From Afipia sp. OHSU_II-C1 (GTDB taxonomy: Bacteria; Pseudomonadota; Alphaproteobacteria; Rhizobiales; Xanthobacteraceae), in NCBI RefSeq assembly GCF_000497575.1, contig NZ_APJI01000020.1, forward strand, positions 98,770 to 162,769: a DNA stretch of 64,000 nucleotides, written 5' to 3'. A program made the translations under genes and the position numbers. The notes beneath the pieces were generated by a model. The model was not told the origin of the DNA. It saw nothing but the letters and a program-made list of their open reading frames with translations, and did no database searches. Below are positions 47,981 through 55,392 of the stretch, in pieces. Positions within the stretch are counted from its first letter, which is position 1. Each line of letters opens with the position of its first letter.

Positions 47981-49392
47981 GCCGTTCGCCTTTCCGCGAG
48001 CTCCATAAGCCCCAGCAGCGGGGTGGTATCGCCGAAGCCCACCTTACCGCCGAGGATGTCGCAGATACCGTCTTCCGGATCGTAGATGAGCTCCATGCTG
48101 GCAAGGCTGAACGTGACCGCGGCGTAGGCGGCGTTCGGCTCCTCGCGGTAAGGATGAAGGCGCGCGAGCAGTTCATTCACGGCGAGCGCCGAGGCGAACA
48201 TGTTGACGCTGATGACGGCGGGCCGGTGCCCGACCACGCCCCTGATATAGCCATCCTCCACCTGACGGTCATGAGCCGTGGGATCGTTGCGGCGAAGACC
48301 GGCGGCGGAGACATCGCTCATCGTGAACAGGCCCCGGCTCACAAGGCTGGACCGGCCAGGGCGCAGGTAGTTCACCGTGCCGCATACTTCCCGGATGTGA
48401 GCCACGCCGTCGAAATCTTTGGTCGCGTCAAGGCGCACCCCGATGTCGAAGTAGGGAATCGAGTAGTAGGAGGCAATGGCGTTGAGAAGATAACGTCCAT
48501 CCACCGTGTCCATGCAGCCAAAGATGATGTCGCACTGAGCGACTTCGCGGATGACCTCGGGGTCCCACAGGTTCTTCTTCACGCGAGTGATGCGGGTGCC
48601 AAGGCCGGTACGCTCGACAGCATCGGCGAGAACATCGACCTTTGGACGCTTTTGCTTCACGTCGTCCATGGTGGAGTTCAGGATGCGATTGACGTTGCGC
48701 TCCTCGATGTGATCGTCGTCAACGATAACGATCACGGCGGCACCGAGCCTCATGAGCTGTTCAACGGATGGGCTGCCGGTCCCGGACGCGCCAATGACCG
48801 CAAAGGACAGGCGGCGAAATCGTTCGATCGTGCCCTTGTCGAACGCTTGCGCGTGAGAGGCAACAAAGTTGGGCAGTTCGATATTGCCTGCGTCCGCATA
48901 CCAAAAATGAAGATCGTCTCCCGCGACGCTAATGCAATAAATCGGATCGAATCCGCCGGCTGCGTTCAAGACGCGCCCGAACATCTGGCCGTTCGGCAGC
49001 ATCACGGCGCTGCCGTGCGGCACGTCCGCCTCGACCCATCCGCGGATCATGGGCAACAGCCGTTCGTCGCCCTTATCGTCCGTCATCGAAAACGCGGCGT
49101 AGCCGCCGGGATGACTGTGAACCTTGACGACCGTGAGCCCTTCGGCGGCAGCTCGGTCTAGCATCGGTGCGATGTAGTCCGGCGGCCAGGTCACGCGCAT
49201 CGGCGTCCGTTCGGAACAGTCTTCATAGGGAATGCCATGAATCTCGCGCACGACGAGCCTGTGGCTGTGGTCGCCCGCGCGGCTGCCGCACAGTAGAATC
49301 GCGACGGCTTCGTTCCCGTCGCCGGGGAAGAGGAAGCTCTTCAAGTGCTCGTGTTGGTCGCCTGAGAAGGCCAGGGTGACGGGGGCGCTCAT
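47977..49392 (-). CDS. JAB metallopeptidase - E1 (ThiF-like) fusion
   Basis: Protein of 471 residues joining two ubiquitin-pathway functions. Residues about 1-150 are a JAB/JAMM domain with intact zinc ligands in VHSHPGGYAAFSMTDD (H-x-H ... S-x-x-D). Residues about 180-420 are an E1/ThiF adenylation domain: IGASGTGS nucleotide loop, IVDDDHIEERNVNR, and CDIIFGCMDTVDGRYLLN. The region where many ThiF/E1 proteins have a Cys-x-x-Cys reads YLRPGRSSLVSRG, with serines instead. The JAB half would trim or remove the modifier. The start overlaps the E2 stop (ATGA). Confidence 0.85.
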   Translation of the reverse strand: MSAPVTLAFSGDQHEHLKSFLFPGDGNEAVAILLCGSRAGDHSHRLVVREIHGIPYEDCSERTPMRVTWPPDYIAPMLDRAAAEGLTVVKVHSHPGGYAAFSMTDDKGDERLLPMIRGWVEADVPHGSAVMLPNGQMFGRVLNAAGGFDPIYCISVAGDDLHFWYADAGNIELPNFVASHAQAFDKGTIERFRRLSFAVIGASGTGSPSVEQLMRLGAAVIVIVDDDHIEERNVNRILNSTMDDVKQKRPKVDVLADAVERTGLGTRITRVKKNLWDPEVIREVAQCDIIFGCMDTVDGRYLLNAIASYYSIPYFDIGVRLDATKDFDGVAHIREVCGTVNYLRPGRSSLVSRGLFTMSDVSAAGLRRNDPTAHDRQVEDGYIRGVVGHRPAVISVNMFASALAVNELLARLHPYREEPNAAYAAVTFSLASMELIYDPEDGICDILGGKVGFGDTTPLLGLMELAERRTA

Positions 49393-49790
49393 TTCTCAAA
49401 CTCCCGGTCAAGCCAGTCTTCGATCAGGATGACATGCGTCCCGATGTGATCACGCCCGATCTTCCACGGGTTCGCGCCGGTGCGGTGGCGGGACCAGCGC
49501 TGGTAGGTTTTTCCGTCGAGTTGCTGCTGCGCCTCGGTCGCCCCGATCTTCTTTCCGTCCGCGCGCGCGAGCGCGGGAAAGAAATACACCATGTTGAGTT
49601 CGGTGTTGGGGTAGCCGGTCTCGATGCGAATGGCCGCCGCCGCGGTGGCGTGGTTGTATCCACGCGGCGCCGGGAAATCGTGGATGAGCACCCACTGGGA
49701 GCCATCCACGATCGTTTCCCACGGCAGGCCGTATTCGTCGAGAAATTCCCGGTCGATGGGCAGCAAGTCAAACTGACGACGGAGGGTCAT
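49389..49790 (-). CDS. E2-like (prokaryotic family E) protein without cysteine
   Basis: Protein of 133 residues resembling the prokaryotic E2 family E found beside multiubiquitin proteins. Landmarks are FDLLPIDREFLDEYGLPWE, an RGYNHATAA segment, NMVYFFPAL, and the TYQRWSRHRTG ... HIGTHVILIEDWL end. There is no cysteine anywhere in the chain, so a thioester E2 mechanism is excluded. Ser and Thr near WSRHRT are candidates if it is catalytic. It starts three bases after the Ubl stop and overlaps the E1 start. Confidence 0.78.
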   Translation of the reverse strand: MTLRRQFDLLPIDREFLDEYGLPWETIVDGSQWVLIHDFPAPRGYNHATAAAAIRIETGYPNTELNMVYFFPALARADGKKIGATEAQQQLDGKTYQRWSRHRTGANPWKIGRDHIGTHVILIEDWLDREFEK

Positions 49791-49793
49791 CGC

Positions 49794-50135
49794 TTAGCCC
49801 TCCGTCTGGTCGCGCGGTAGCGCCTTGAACTTCTCCACACCGGCGTGGCGGAGATCGACCTTTTCGTCGAGCCCGACCTTCTTGGGCTTCTCGCCCGCGA
49901 GCTTGACGCGGAGCGTATAGTTCTCGGGGGGCAGCAGACCCGCGAGGGTCAGGATGGCACGGCCCGTCGGGTTCGGATCGTGCACCACGAACGGATCGCC
50001 GTTCACGCGGATGCGGTAGCCTTTCGAGAGTGGGGGCCGCTTGCCCAGCTTGGCGTACTCTTCGAGATCGATGATCTCGTCGAGGACCTCTTCCACGCCG
50101 GGGTCGGCCCTCCTGTCTTCAAGGTTGTCAGTCAT
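49794..50135 (-). CDS. Ubiquitin-like modifier with one multiubiquitin-type domain
   Basis: Protein of 113 residues, first gene of the operon. An acidic N-terminal tail (about 1-45) precedes one beta-grasp domain of the multiubiquitin family: YRIRVNGDPFVVHDPNPTG, AILTLAGL, NYTLRVKL and a C-terminal FKALPRDQTEG. The chain ends in glycine, so no trimming is needed to expose it. ATG 50135 has GGAGAA seven bases upstream; the frame extends to 50216 but that part is promoter. Members of the family often carry several domains; this one has a single copy. Confidence 0.82.
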   Translation of the reverse strand: MTDNLEDRRADPGVEEVLDEIIDLEEYAKLGKRPPLSKGYRIRVNGDPFVVHDPNPTGRAILTLAGLLPPENYTLRVKLAGEKPKKVGLDEKVDLRHAGVEKFKALPRDQTEG

Positions 50136-50146
50136 GTGCTGTTCTC

Positions 50147-50206
50147 CATATTGGACGTATCCGGGCACCCCGCCCTTCCACAGTTCCAATATGACATAGC
50201 GCGCTA
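50147..50206. promoter_or_regulatory. Operator-like repeats in the divergent promoter region
   Basis: Two structures: the exact inverted repeat CATATTGGA (50147-50155) / TCCAATATG (50185-50193), and the perfect palindrome TAGCGCGCTA (50197-50206). The first covers the -10 and the ribosome-site side of the Ubl operon; the second sits between its -35 and -10. They are plausible binding sites of the XRE regulator encoded divergently. Confidence 0.55.
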
Positions 50207-50216
50207 AGAATATCAA
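50188..50216 (-). promoter_or_regulatory. Promoter of the ubiquitin-like operon
   Basis: Read on the minus strand: TTGATA (50216-50211), a 17-base spacer and CATATT (50193-50188). It lies about 53 bases before the Ubl ATG. The spacer contains the palindrome TAGCGCGCTA, and the -10 is one arm of a 9-bp inverted repeat, so it is likely repressed. Confidence 0.6.
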
Positions 50217-50233
50217 GCATCTTCTTTGCGCGC

Positions 50234-50262
50234 TTGACGCCTGACAAAGGCTGCGCTAGAAT
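50234..50262 (+). promoter_or_regulatory. Promoter of the XRE/ImmA/RES operon
   Basis: TTGACG (50234-50239), 17-base spacer, TAGAAT (50257-50262): close to the sigma70 consensus with optimal spacing, 36 bases before the XRE ATG. It diverges from the Ubl operon promoter, with the two -35 elements about 17 bases apart. Confidence 0.7.
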
Positions 50263-50298
50263 CATAACAGAAACAACAACTTGCAGGAGCAAGCCGCC

Positions 50299-50691
50299 AT
50301 GCTGGCCCCAACCGATGAGAGGAACACATCGAAAAGGACACTCGGTCAGTATCTCGCGTCGATTCGCGTGGACCGGAAAATGAGCCTGCGCGACGTCGAG
50401 GAAGCCACGAGCAAGCAGGTCTCAAACGCGTATTTGTCCCAGATCGAAAACGACAAGATCAAAAAGCCGTCGCCGAACATTCTGCATGCGCTCGCCGAAC
50501 TCTACGCCATCAGCTTCGAGAATCTGATGGATATGGCCGGGTACATATCCGGCACCAAGCGCGCCGATACCGAGCGGCACGGACGTGTCGCGACATTCGC
50601 CGAGCATAATTTGTCGGCTGAGGAAGAGACCGAGATGCTCCGATACCTACAATTCATGCGCACGAGGAAAAAGCCGGGTGACAAAAGCTGA
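50299..50691 (+). CDS. XRE-family transcriptional regulator (CapH-like candidate)
   Basis: DNA-binding protein of 130 residues with one helix-turn-helix domain: LGQYLASIRVDRKMSLRDVE, then SNAYLSQIENDKIKKPS and ILHALAELY. A short acidic C-terminal helix follows. ATG 50299 has GGAG nine bases upstream; TTG 50281 is an alternative. It overlaps the metallopeptidase gene by 14 bases and diverges from the Ubl operon, whose promoter has inverted repeats. The pairing of XRE repressor and ImmA-like protease next to a defence operon matches the CapH/CapP arrangement; the match is by context, not tested. Confidence 0.85.
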   Translation: MLAPTDERNTSKRTLGQYLASIRVDRKMSLRDVEEATSKQVSNAYLSQIENDKIKKPSPNILHALAELYAISFENLMDMAGYISGTKRADTERHGRVATFAEHNLSAEEETEMLRYLQFMRTRKKPGDKS

Positions 50692-51619
50692 CGATAGCAG
50701 CCTCGATCCCGAAGATCTTCGCGCGGTCGAGGAGCGAGCACGGCAGCTCCTCGACCGCGCAAGCGCATGGGACAGATTCCCCGTGCCACTCGAAGATATC
50801 CTCGCCGCCGCAAATGTGCGTGTCGCGCAGACCAGCCTGTTCGATCCCGTTGCCGTCATGGAATACTTGGCGGGCAAGGCGATCCAAACGGCAACCATCG
50901 TTAAATCGGCGCTTGGCAAGCTGTTCGGCCTCTACGACTCTGCTGAAACGCTCATCCACATCGATGACAGCGCCATCAAGTCGAAATCCAAGAAGACCTT
51001 CCTGACGCTCCACGAAACCGCGCATCACGATCTTCCCGTGCATAAGCGCATGTTTCGGTTTTTCCAGGACAGCGAACAACATCTCGACCCTGAAATCGCC
51101 GACCAGTTTGAACGCGAGGCAAATAATTTCGCGCGCTTCGCGTTATTCAAGGGCGACACATATGCGCAGTACGCCGCCGATTGTAAGTTCGACATCAAGA
51201 CACCGATCACGCTCGCGAAAAAGTTCGGCGCATCCAACTATGCTTCGGCGCGCGAATTCGCGCGCACAAACCACCGAGCCTGTGTCGTCTATATCCTAGA
51301 GCCGATTAAATTCGTTCAAGGACACGGTGCGCAGGCTGCCGTGCGCCGTATCGAGCCGTCGCCCTCGTTCATCACTCAGTTCGGTAAGCCTGCGGACACC
51401 TTTATCACGCCGGAGCATTTTCTCGGACGTATCCTCCCCATTGGCCGGAAGATGACAAGGCCGACGACGCTTTCGCTCACGGACCGAAACGGCGCTCCGC
51501 ATGAATGCGTGGCCGAAGCGTTCGACACCACGCACAACGTCATCATCCTGCTTTATCCCGTCAAAGCTCTCGGCAAGCCGACTATCATCCTGCCGCCGGA
51601 ATTTAAGAAAGTCGTTTGA
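50678..51619 (+). CDS. ImmA/IrrE-family zinc metallopeptidase (CapP-like candidate)
   Basis: Protein of 313 residues. The zinc site HETAH is in LTLHETAHHDLP near residue 113, with the third ligand expected in the following FEREANNFARFAL segment. Family enzymes cut XRE repressors after DNA damage or similar signals. The N-terminal 90 residues and a C-terminal 120-residue region surround the peptidase core. The GTG at 50678 was chosen as start: it has GAGGAA upstream and overlaps the regulator stop, whereas the longer frame from 50585 runs back through the regulator gene. It is followed three bases later by the RES gene. Confidence 0.83.
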   Translation: MTKADDSSLDPEDLRAVEERARQLLDRASAWDRFPVPLEDILAAANVRVAQTSLFDPVAVMEYLAGKAIQTATIVKSALGKLFGLYDSAETLIHIDDSAIKSKSKKTFLTLHETAHHDLPVHKRMFRFFQDSEQHLDPEIADQFEREANNFARFALFKGDTYAQYAADCKFDIKTPITLAKKFGASNYASAREFARTNHRACVVYILEPIKFVQGHGAQAAVRRIEPSPSFITQFGKPADTFITPEHFLGRILPIGRKMTRPTTLSLTDRNGAPHECVAEAFDTTHNVIILLYPVKALGKPTIILPPEFKKVV

Positions 51620-51622
51620 GAT

Positions 51623-52855
51623 ATGGCGGTGCGGTTTCATTCTTCCGTTGACACCGGTGAATTGCGGTTATGCGCACACTGCGTCGGCAACGCACATTTT
51701 TCATCATGGATCGAGCAAAACGGCTCGAAAGGGAAATGCGACTTTGACAAATCCCACGGACGTTCCGCAGCCGCAGTCACGGTGAAAGCGTTCGCGGAAC
51801 AGGTCGATCGATACTTTCGCGAGAATTACCAGCGCGGAGCAGAATACGCATACGCGACACCCGAGTCCGACAACCCGTCGTACGATACGTACGGCGAGCC
51901 CTACAAAGACATTCTAGGAAATGATCTGGAGTGCGACGGTGACCTTGTAGATGCGATAGCGGAGAGCCTGCCGGATTGCACCCACTCTCAGATCGCCGAC
52001 GGCGACGAGCCCTTCTACGATGACACCGCAAACTACGAGTCAACTGCCAAGGCGAGCGGCCGCGAACGAGCGGATGAAGAGGAATATTGGTACCAAAATC
52101 GATTTACGTTGCAGTGGCAGGATTTTTGCGAGGTAGTGCAGTTTCAACGGCGCTTCTTCAAAACCAAGGAGTTGCTCGACGAGCTGTTCGGAAAGCCAGA
52201 AGAGTACAACGAGGGGACCATACGGCCCGTCTATTCGCTGAAAGGGGGAGTTAAAATCTTCCGGGCGCGTCTCCTGGACGATACCTTCGACGAAAGCGGT
52301 CTGACAAAAAATCCGGAAGTTGAATTAAGCGCTCCGCCCAAGACCAAAGCGCGCGCGGGACGCATGAATGTTGAATATATCCCCGCATTTTACGGCGCGT
52401 TCAGCGAGGAAACGGCCATCGCCGAATTGCGTCCCAGCATCGGCGACCAACTCGCAGTTGGAGAGTTCGAGACTCAGATCGACCTTCAGGTCTTCGACTT
52501 CACGGTCTTTTCCAAGGTGGATAACGAAAAATGGCACGAGGCCGCCGCTCATACGCGCTATGACTTCATCAAGCAGATGGAGGATGAAATCAGCAAGCCG
52601 ATACTGCCCTTCGAAAAGCAGCGTGAATACATCGCGACCCAGATCGTTGCAGAATATCTGCGCGAGTATTTTGGCTGCAACGCCGTCATCTATCGCTCCT
52701 CACTGCACAACAGTGAGAAGGCCGACAACCGAAACATAGTAATCTTCTACCGCGACAAGGATTTTGTCGGAAAGGATGCCGCGTTATCGCTTAAGCGGCA
52801 CTGCATCACCAACGTATCCAACGTCGTCTATACAACCTATCAAATGTCCTTCTAA
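51623..52855 (+). CDS. HEPN/RES N-terminal plus RES-domain protein
   Basis: Protein of 410 residues. The N-terminus has a CAHC ... KCDFDKSH metal-binding pattern (residues about 17-43) typical of the HEPN/RES N-terminal domain, followed by acidic sequence. The RES domain starts near 205: IFRARLLDD, then PKTKARAGRMNVEYIPAFYGA and ETAIAELRPS, containing the Arg and Glu of the R-E-S signature. RES toxins of the ParT/MbcT type modify proteins with, or degrade, NAD+. Its three-base gap from the peptidase gene implies co-transcription. It could be the effector of this island or a separate toxin. Confidence 0.82.
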   Translation: MAVRFHSSVDTGELRLCAHCVGNAHFSSWIEQNGSKGKCDFDKSHGRSAAAVTVKAFAEQVDRYFRENYQRGAEYAYATPESDNPSYDTYGEPYKDILGNDLECDGDLVDAIAESLPDCTHSQIADGDEPFYDDTANYESTAKASGRERADEEEYWYQNRFTLQWQDFCEVVQFQRRFFKTKELLDELFGKPEEYNEGTIRPVYSLKGGVKIFRARLLDDTFDESGLTKNPEVELSAPPKTKARAGRMNVEYIPAFYGAFSEETAIAELRPSIGDQLAVGEFETQIDLQVFDFTVFSKVDNEKWHEAAAHTRYDFIKQMEDEISKPILPFEKQREYIATQIVAEYLREYFGCNAVIYRSSLHNSEKADNRNIVIFYRDKDFVGKDAALSLKRHCITNVSNVVYTTYQMSF

Positions 52856-52943
52856 CGCCGCTGTTGGCGCACGAACGATTACAAACTCCGCCGAACCTGG
52901 AATGGTGCTCAAAAGGGGGCGGCCGGCGCGGCTGACCGCAAGC

Positions 52944-53171
52944 TTATGAAGTCGCTCTATTTTTGCGCGCCTTTGCAAAGGCCCGGTCGGTCGCCATGAA
53001 GCGCTCGATCATGGGCGCTACGATCTTGGCGGGGTCGGGAGCGGGTTGCCCGGTTTCTCGTCCAATTGCCTCCGCATAGGCGACGAGGTTGCGATGCAGG
53101 GGAGCCGGAAGCTCGATAGCGAGCTTCACCGGCTTGTCGTCCTCGATCCCGCCGAGCTTAAGCTTCGTCAT
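52944..53171 (-). CDS. DUF2274 protein at the end of the trb operon
   Basis: Small protein of 75 residues beginning MTKLKLGGIEDDKPVKLAIELP, a pattern constant in DUF2274 proteins that follow trbI in alphaproteobacterial conjugative elements. The IELPAPLHRNLVAYAEAI part resembles a ribbon-helix-helix DNA-binding motif. The start overlaps the trbI stop by four bases. A role in regulating transfer is possible but unproven. Confidence 0.85.
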   Translation of the reverse strand: MTKLKLGGIEDDKPVKLAIELPAPLHRNLVAYAEAIGRETGQPAPDPAKIVAPMIERFMATDRAFAKARKNRATS

Positions 53172-54373
53172 CGGCTTGCCTCCTGGCCGTAGGGCGCCAT
53201 CACGAGGTCGCGGTTGACGATGACGCGCACCGGGAAGCCCTGGCGGATGGTGAGCGTCGGCTGGATGTTGAGCTGGCGCCGCACGAGCTGCTGTCCGGTG
53301 TTGTTGACCGAGTCCTGCGAACCGCGTCGCAATGCGCGCACAAGATCGCTCTCATCGCTGCTGGAGCCCATCTCGGCGCCGATGCTGAGCAAGGTGGAAA
53401 GAGCGGCCGCTTTTGCGAGGTCCCACCAATGATAGTCGACCTCGTCCTCGAGCCCTGAGAAGCCCTGCGCATCCGCGCCTTGCTGACGCTCCAGCACGAT
53501 GGACTTGCCATCCGGCAGCATGATCCGATTCCAGACCAGAAGAACGCGCTTCTGTCCGAAGGCGACCTGGCTGTCGTACTGGCCGATCAGGCGCGAGCCC
53601 TGCGGGATCAGCAGGAACTTGCCGGTCGGGGTGTCGTAGACATGCTCGGTCACCTGAGCCGTGACTTGACCGGGCAGATCGGAATGGATGCCGGTGATGA
53701 GCGCGGCCGGAATGATAGTGCCGGCCTGCACGACATAGGGCGACGCGGGATTCGCCAAACGGTCTGCGCTGACGGTGCGGCGATCGACCGGGCCGTTGAT
53801 GAACGCGAGCTTGCGGTCCTGCATATTCTGCATGGCGTTGGGATCGAGCGGCGGCGCCTCCGCCGGCACAGCGAGCGTCGTCCCCGGCATCGCAGTTGGT
53901 GGGATCGACTGCAACGGCGCGACGCTGCGGCTATCCGTGGCGGCGAAGAGCTTGCTAAGCCGGGCGGCTTCGATCTCCTGCAATCGCCGCTGCTCTTCCG
54001 GCGTCACGCCCGGCTGCGGCATCGTCCCGGTCGGCGGCACCGGCATGCCCTGATTCTGGGCGCTGAGGATCGGACGGCCGAGATCCCCCGGCAACGGAGG
54101 CCCGAGCTTCGGAATGCCGGTGTAGTCGCGTGGCAGTCCGGTAAGCCCGTCGGCTGTCGTGCGGTTCTCGGTCGAATAGAGCTCCTTGCCGGCCTGATCG
54201 GCATGACGGGTCTGAAGCGCGTAGATCAGCGCGGTCGCGATTGCGAGGCCGGACACCCCGCCGAGACCGATCAGCACCTTGCGCGACAACCGCGTGACTT
54301 GCGGACGCTCTGCGCGCAGCCGCAGGTCAGGCTGAATATCGGGTGCCCTCGCCGTGCCGGAGGTTTCGGTCAT
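53168..54373 (-). CDS. trbI: Conjugal transfer protein TrbI (VirB10-like)
   Basis: Protein of 401 residues of the type IV secretion core complex. It has a cytosolic N-terminus, one membrane segment (LIGLGGVSGLAIATALIYAL region near residues 35-55), a Pro/Gln-rich periplasmic linker and a C-terminal VirB10 domain (SPYVVQAGTIIPAALITGIHSDLPG, then LLIPQGSRLIGQYDSQV). It links inner and outer membranes. It overlaps trbG upstream and DUF2274 downstream. Confidence 0.94.
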   Translation of the reverse strand: MTETSGTARAPDIQPDLRLRAERPQVTRLSRKVLIGLGGVSGLAIATALIYALQTRHADQAGKELYSTENRTTADGLTGLPRDYTGIPKLGPPLPGDLGRPILSAQNQGMPVPPTGTMPQPGVTPEEQRRLQEIEAARLSKLFAATDSRSVAPLQSIPPTAMPGTTLAVPAEAPPLDPNAMQNMQDRKLAFINGPVDRRTVSADRLANPASPYVVQAGTIIPAALITGIHSDLPGQVTAQVTEHVYDTPTGKFLLIPQGSRLIGQYDSQVAFGQKRVLLVWNRIMLPDGKSIVLERQQGADAQGFSGLEDEVDYHWWDLAKAAALSTLLSIGAEMGSSSDESDLVRALRRGSQDSVNNTGQQLVRRQLNIQPTLTIRQGFPVRVIVNRDLVMAPYGQEASR

Positions 54374-55392
54374 AGCCGCGGCCTTCCGTCGGTGCGCACG
54401 ATGCGAACGCGGCGCTCGCTGCTTTTGTCGCCGAGACGAAGCTCGGCGGCGGCGAACATCCGATCGACAACGTAGTAGTTCTGTCGCGCACGATAATTGA
54501 CCAATTCGGAATCGCCGCCCGGCCCGATGATAAAGAGCGGCGGCATCTCGCCCTGGCGGATGCCGGACGGGAATTCGATGTAAACCTTGGTGCCGTCGTC
54601 GAAGGCACGCAGCGGGCGCCAGGCCGGCGTGTCGCCTTCGATCTCGTAGCGGAAGTTCAGCGCCGAGATATCGATGCCGGCGGCGACGGGCTGCGCCGCG
54701 ACCGCCGCCGCATTCTGGCGGCGGAGCGCGATGAGCTGGTCCTGCGGGTACTGCCAGGACACGGAGGCCATGTAGGTCTTCTCGGTCGAGTTCAGTTCGA
54801 GCAGGTAGGTGCGCCGATCAGTATTGATCACCAGGTTGGTCTGGAGCTCCGGCCGGGTCGGCTTCACCAGAATATGGATTTGCTTGGCGGCGCCAGTGCC
54901 GCTCTCCGTGTCGCCGATGATCCAGCGTACGGTGTCGCCGGCGGCGACCGGGCCAGAGCCGACGAGTTGCTCGCCCGGCTGCAAGGCGACGTCGGTCACC
55001 TGCCCCGGCGCGGCATAGACCTGATAGAGCGCACCGGACGAGAACGGGTAAACCTGGACGGCATTGATGAAGCCGTTGCGCACCGGTTGTACGCGGGCGG
55101 CGGCGTTGGCCTGGGTGATGCGCTGCTTGGGATCCTTCGGCTCCGGCGGCGACTTGCTGCCGGGCACCGGCTTCAACTGGCCCGGCAGCGGCAACAGCTT
55201 CGGCAGTTCGACGACGGTGACGGGCGCCGGCGGATCGGCCGAGACCAGTGCGGGCATGAACTCATCATAAGAAATGTCCGGCGGAATCAGCTTCTGCGCA
55301 CAGCCGCCGAGCGCGGCCGCTCCGATCAGGAGGACCGGAATTGCAGAGATGCCCAGAGCCGGCGGACCAGGTTTGCGAAACGGCGGCTTCAT
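54370..55392 (-). CDS. trbG: Conjugal transfer protein TrbG (VirB9-like)
   Basis: Protein of 340 residues with a lipoprotein-type leader (AALGGC near residue 31, cysteine as lipid site), longer than the plain VirB9 type. VirB9-like blocks follow: VQVYPFSSGALYQVYAAPGQVTDVALQPGEQL in pieces, GDTVRWIIGD, and the C-terminal TKVYIEFPSGI and YVVDRMF. It is part of the outer-membrane core complex. It overlaps both trbF and trbI by four bases. Confidence 0.93.
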   Translation of the reverse strand: MKPPFRKPGPPALGISAIPVLLIGAAALGGCAQKLIPPDISYDEFMPALVSADPPAPVTVVELPKLLPLPGQLKPVPGSKSPPEPKDPKQRITQANAAARVQPVRNGFINAVQVYPFSSGALYQVYAAPGQVTDVALQPGEQLVGSGPVAAGDTVRWIIGDTESGTGAAKQIHILVKPTRPELQTNLVINTDRRTYLLELNSTEKTYMASVSWQYPQDQLIALRRQNAAAVAAQPVAAGIDISALNFRYEIEGDTPAWRPLRAFDDGTKVYIEFPSGIRQGEMPPLFIIGPGGDSELVNYRARQNYYVVDRMFAAAELRLGDKSSERRVRIVRTDGRPRL

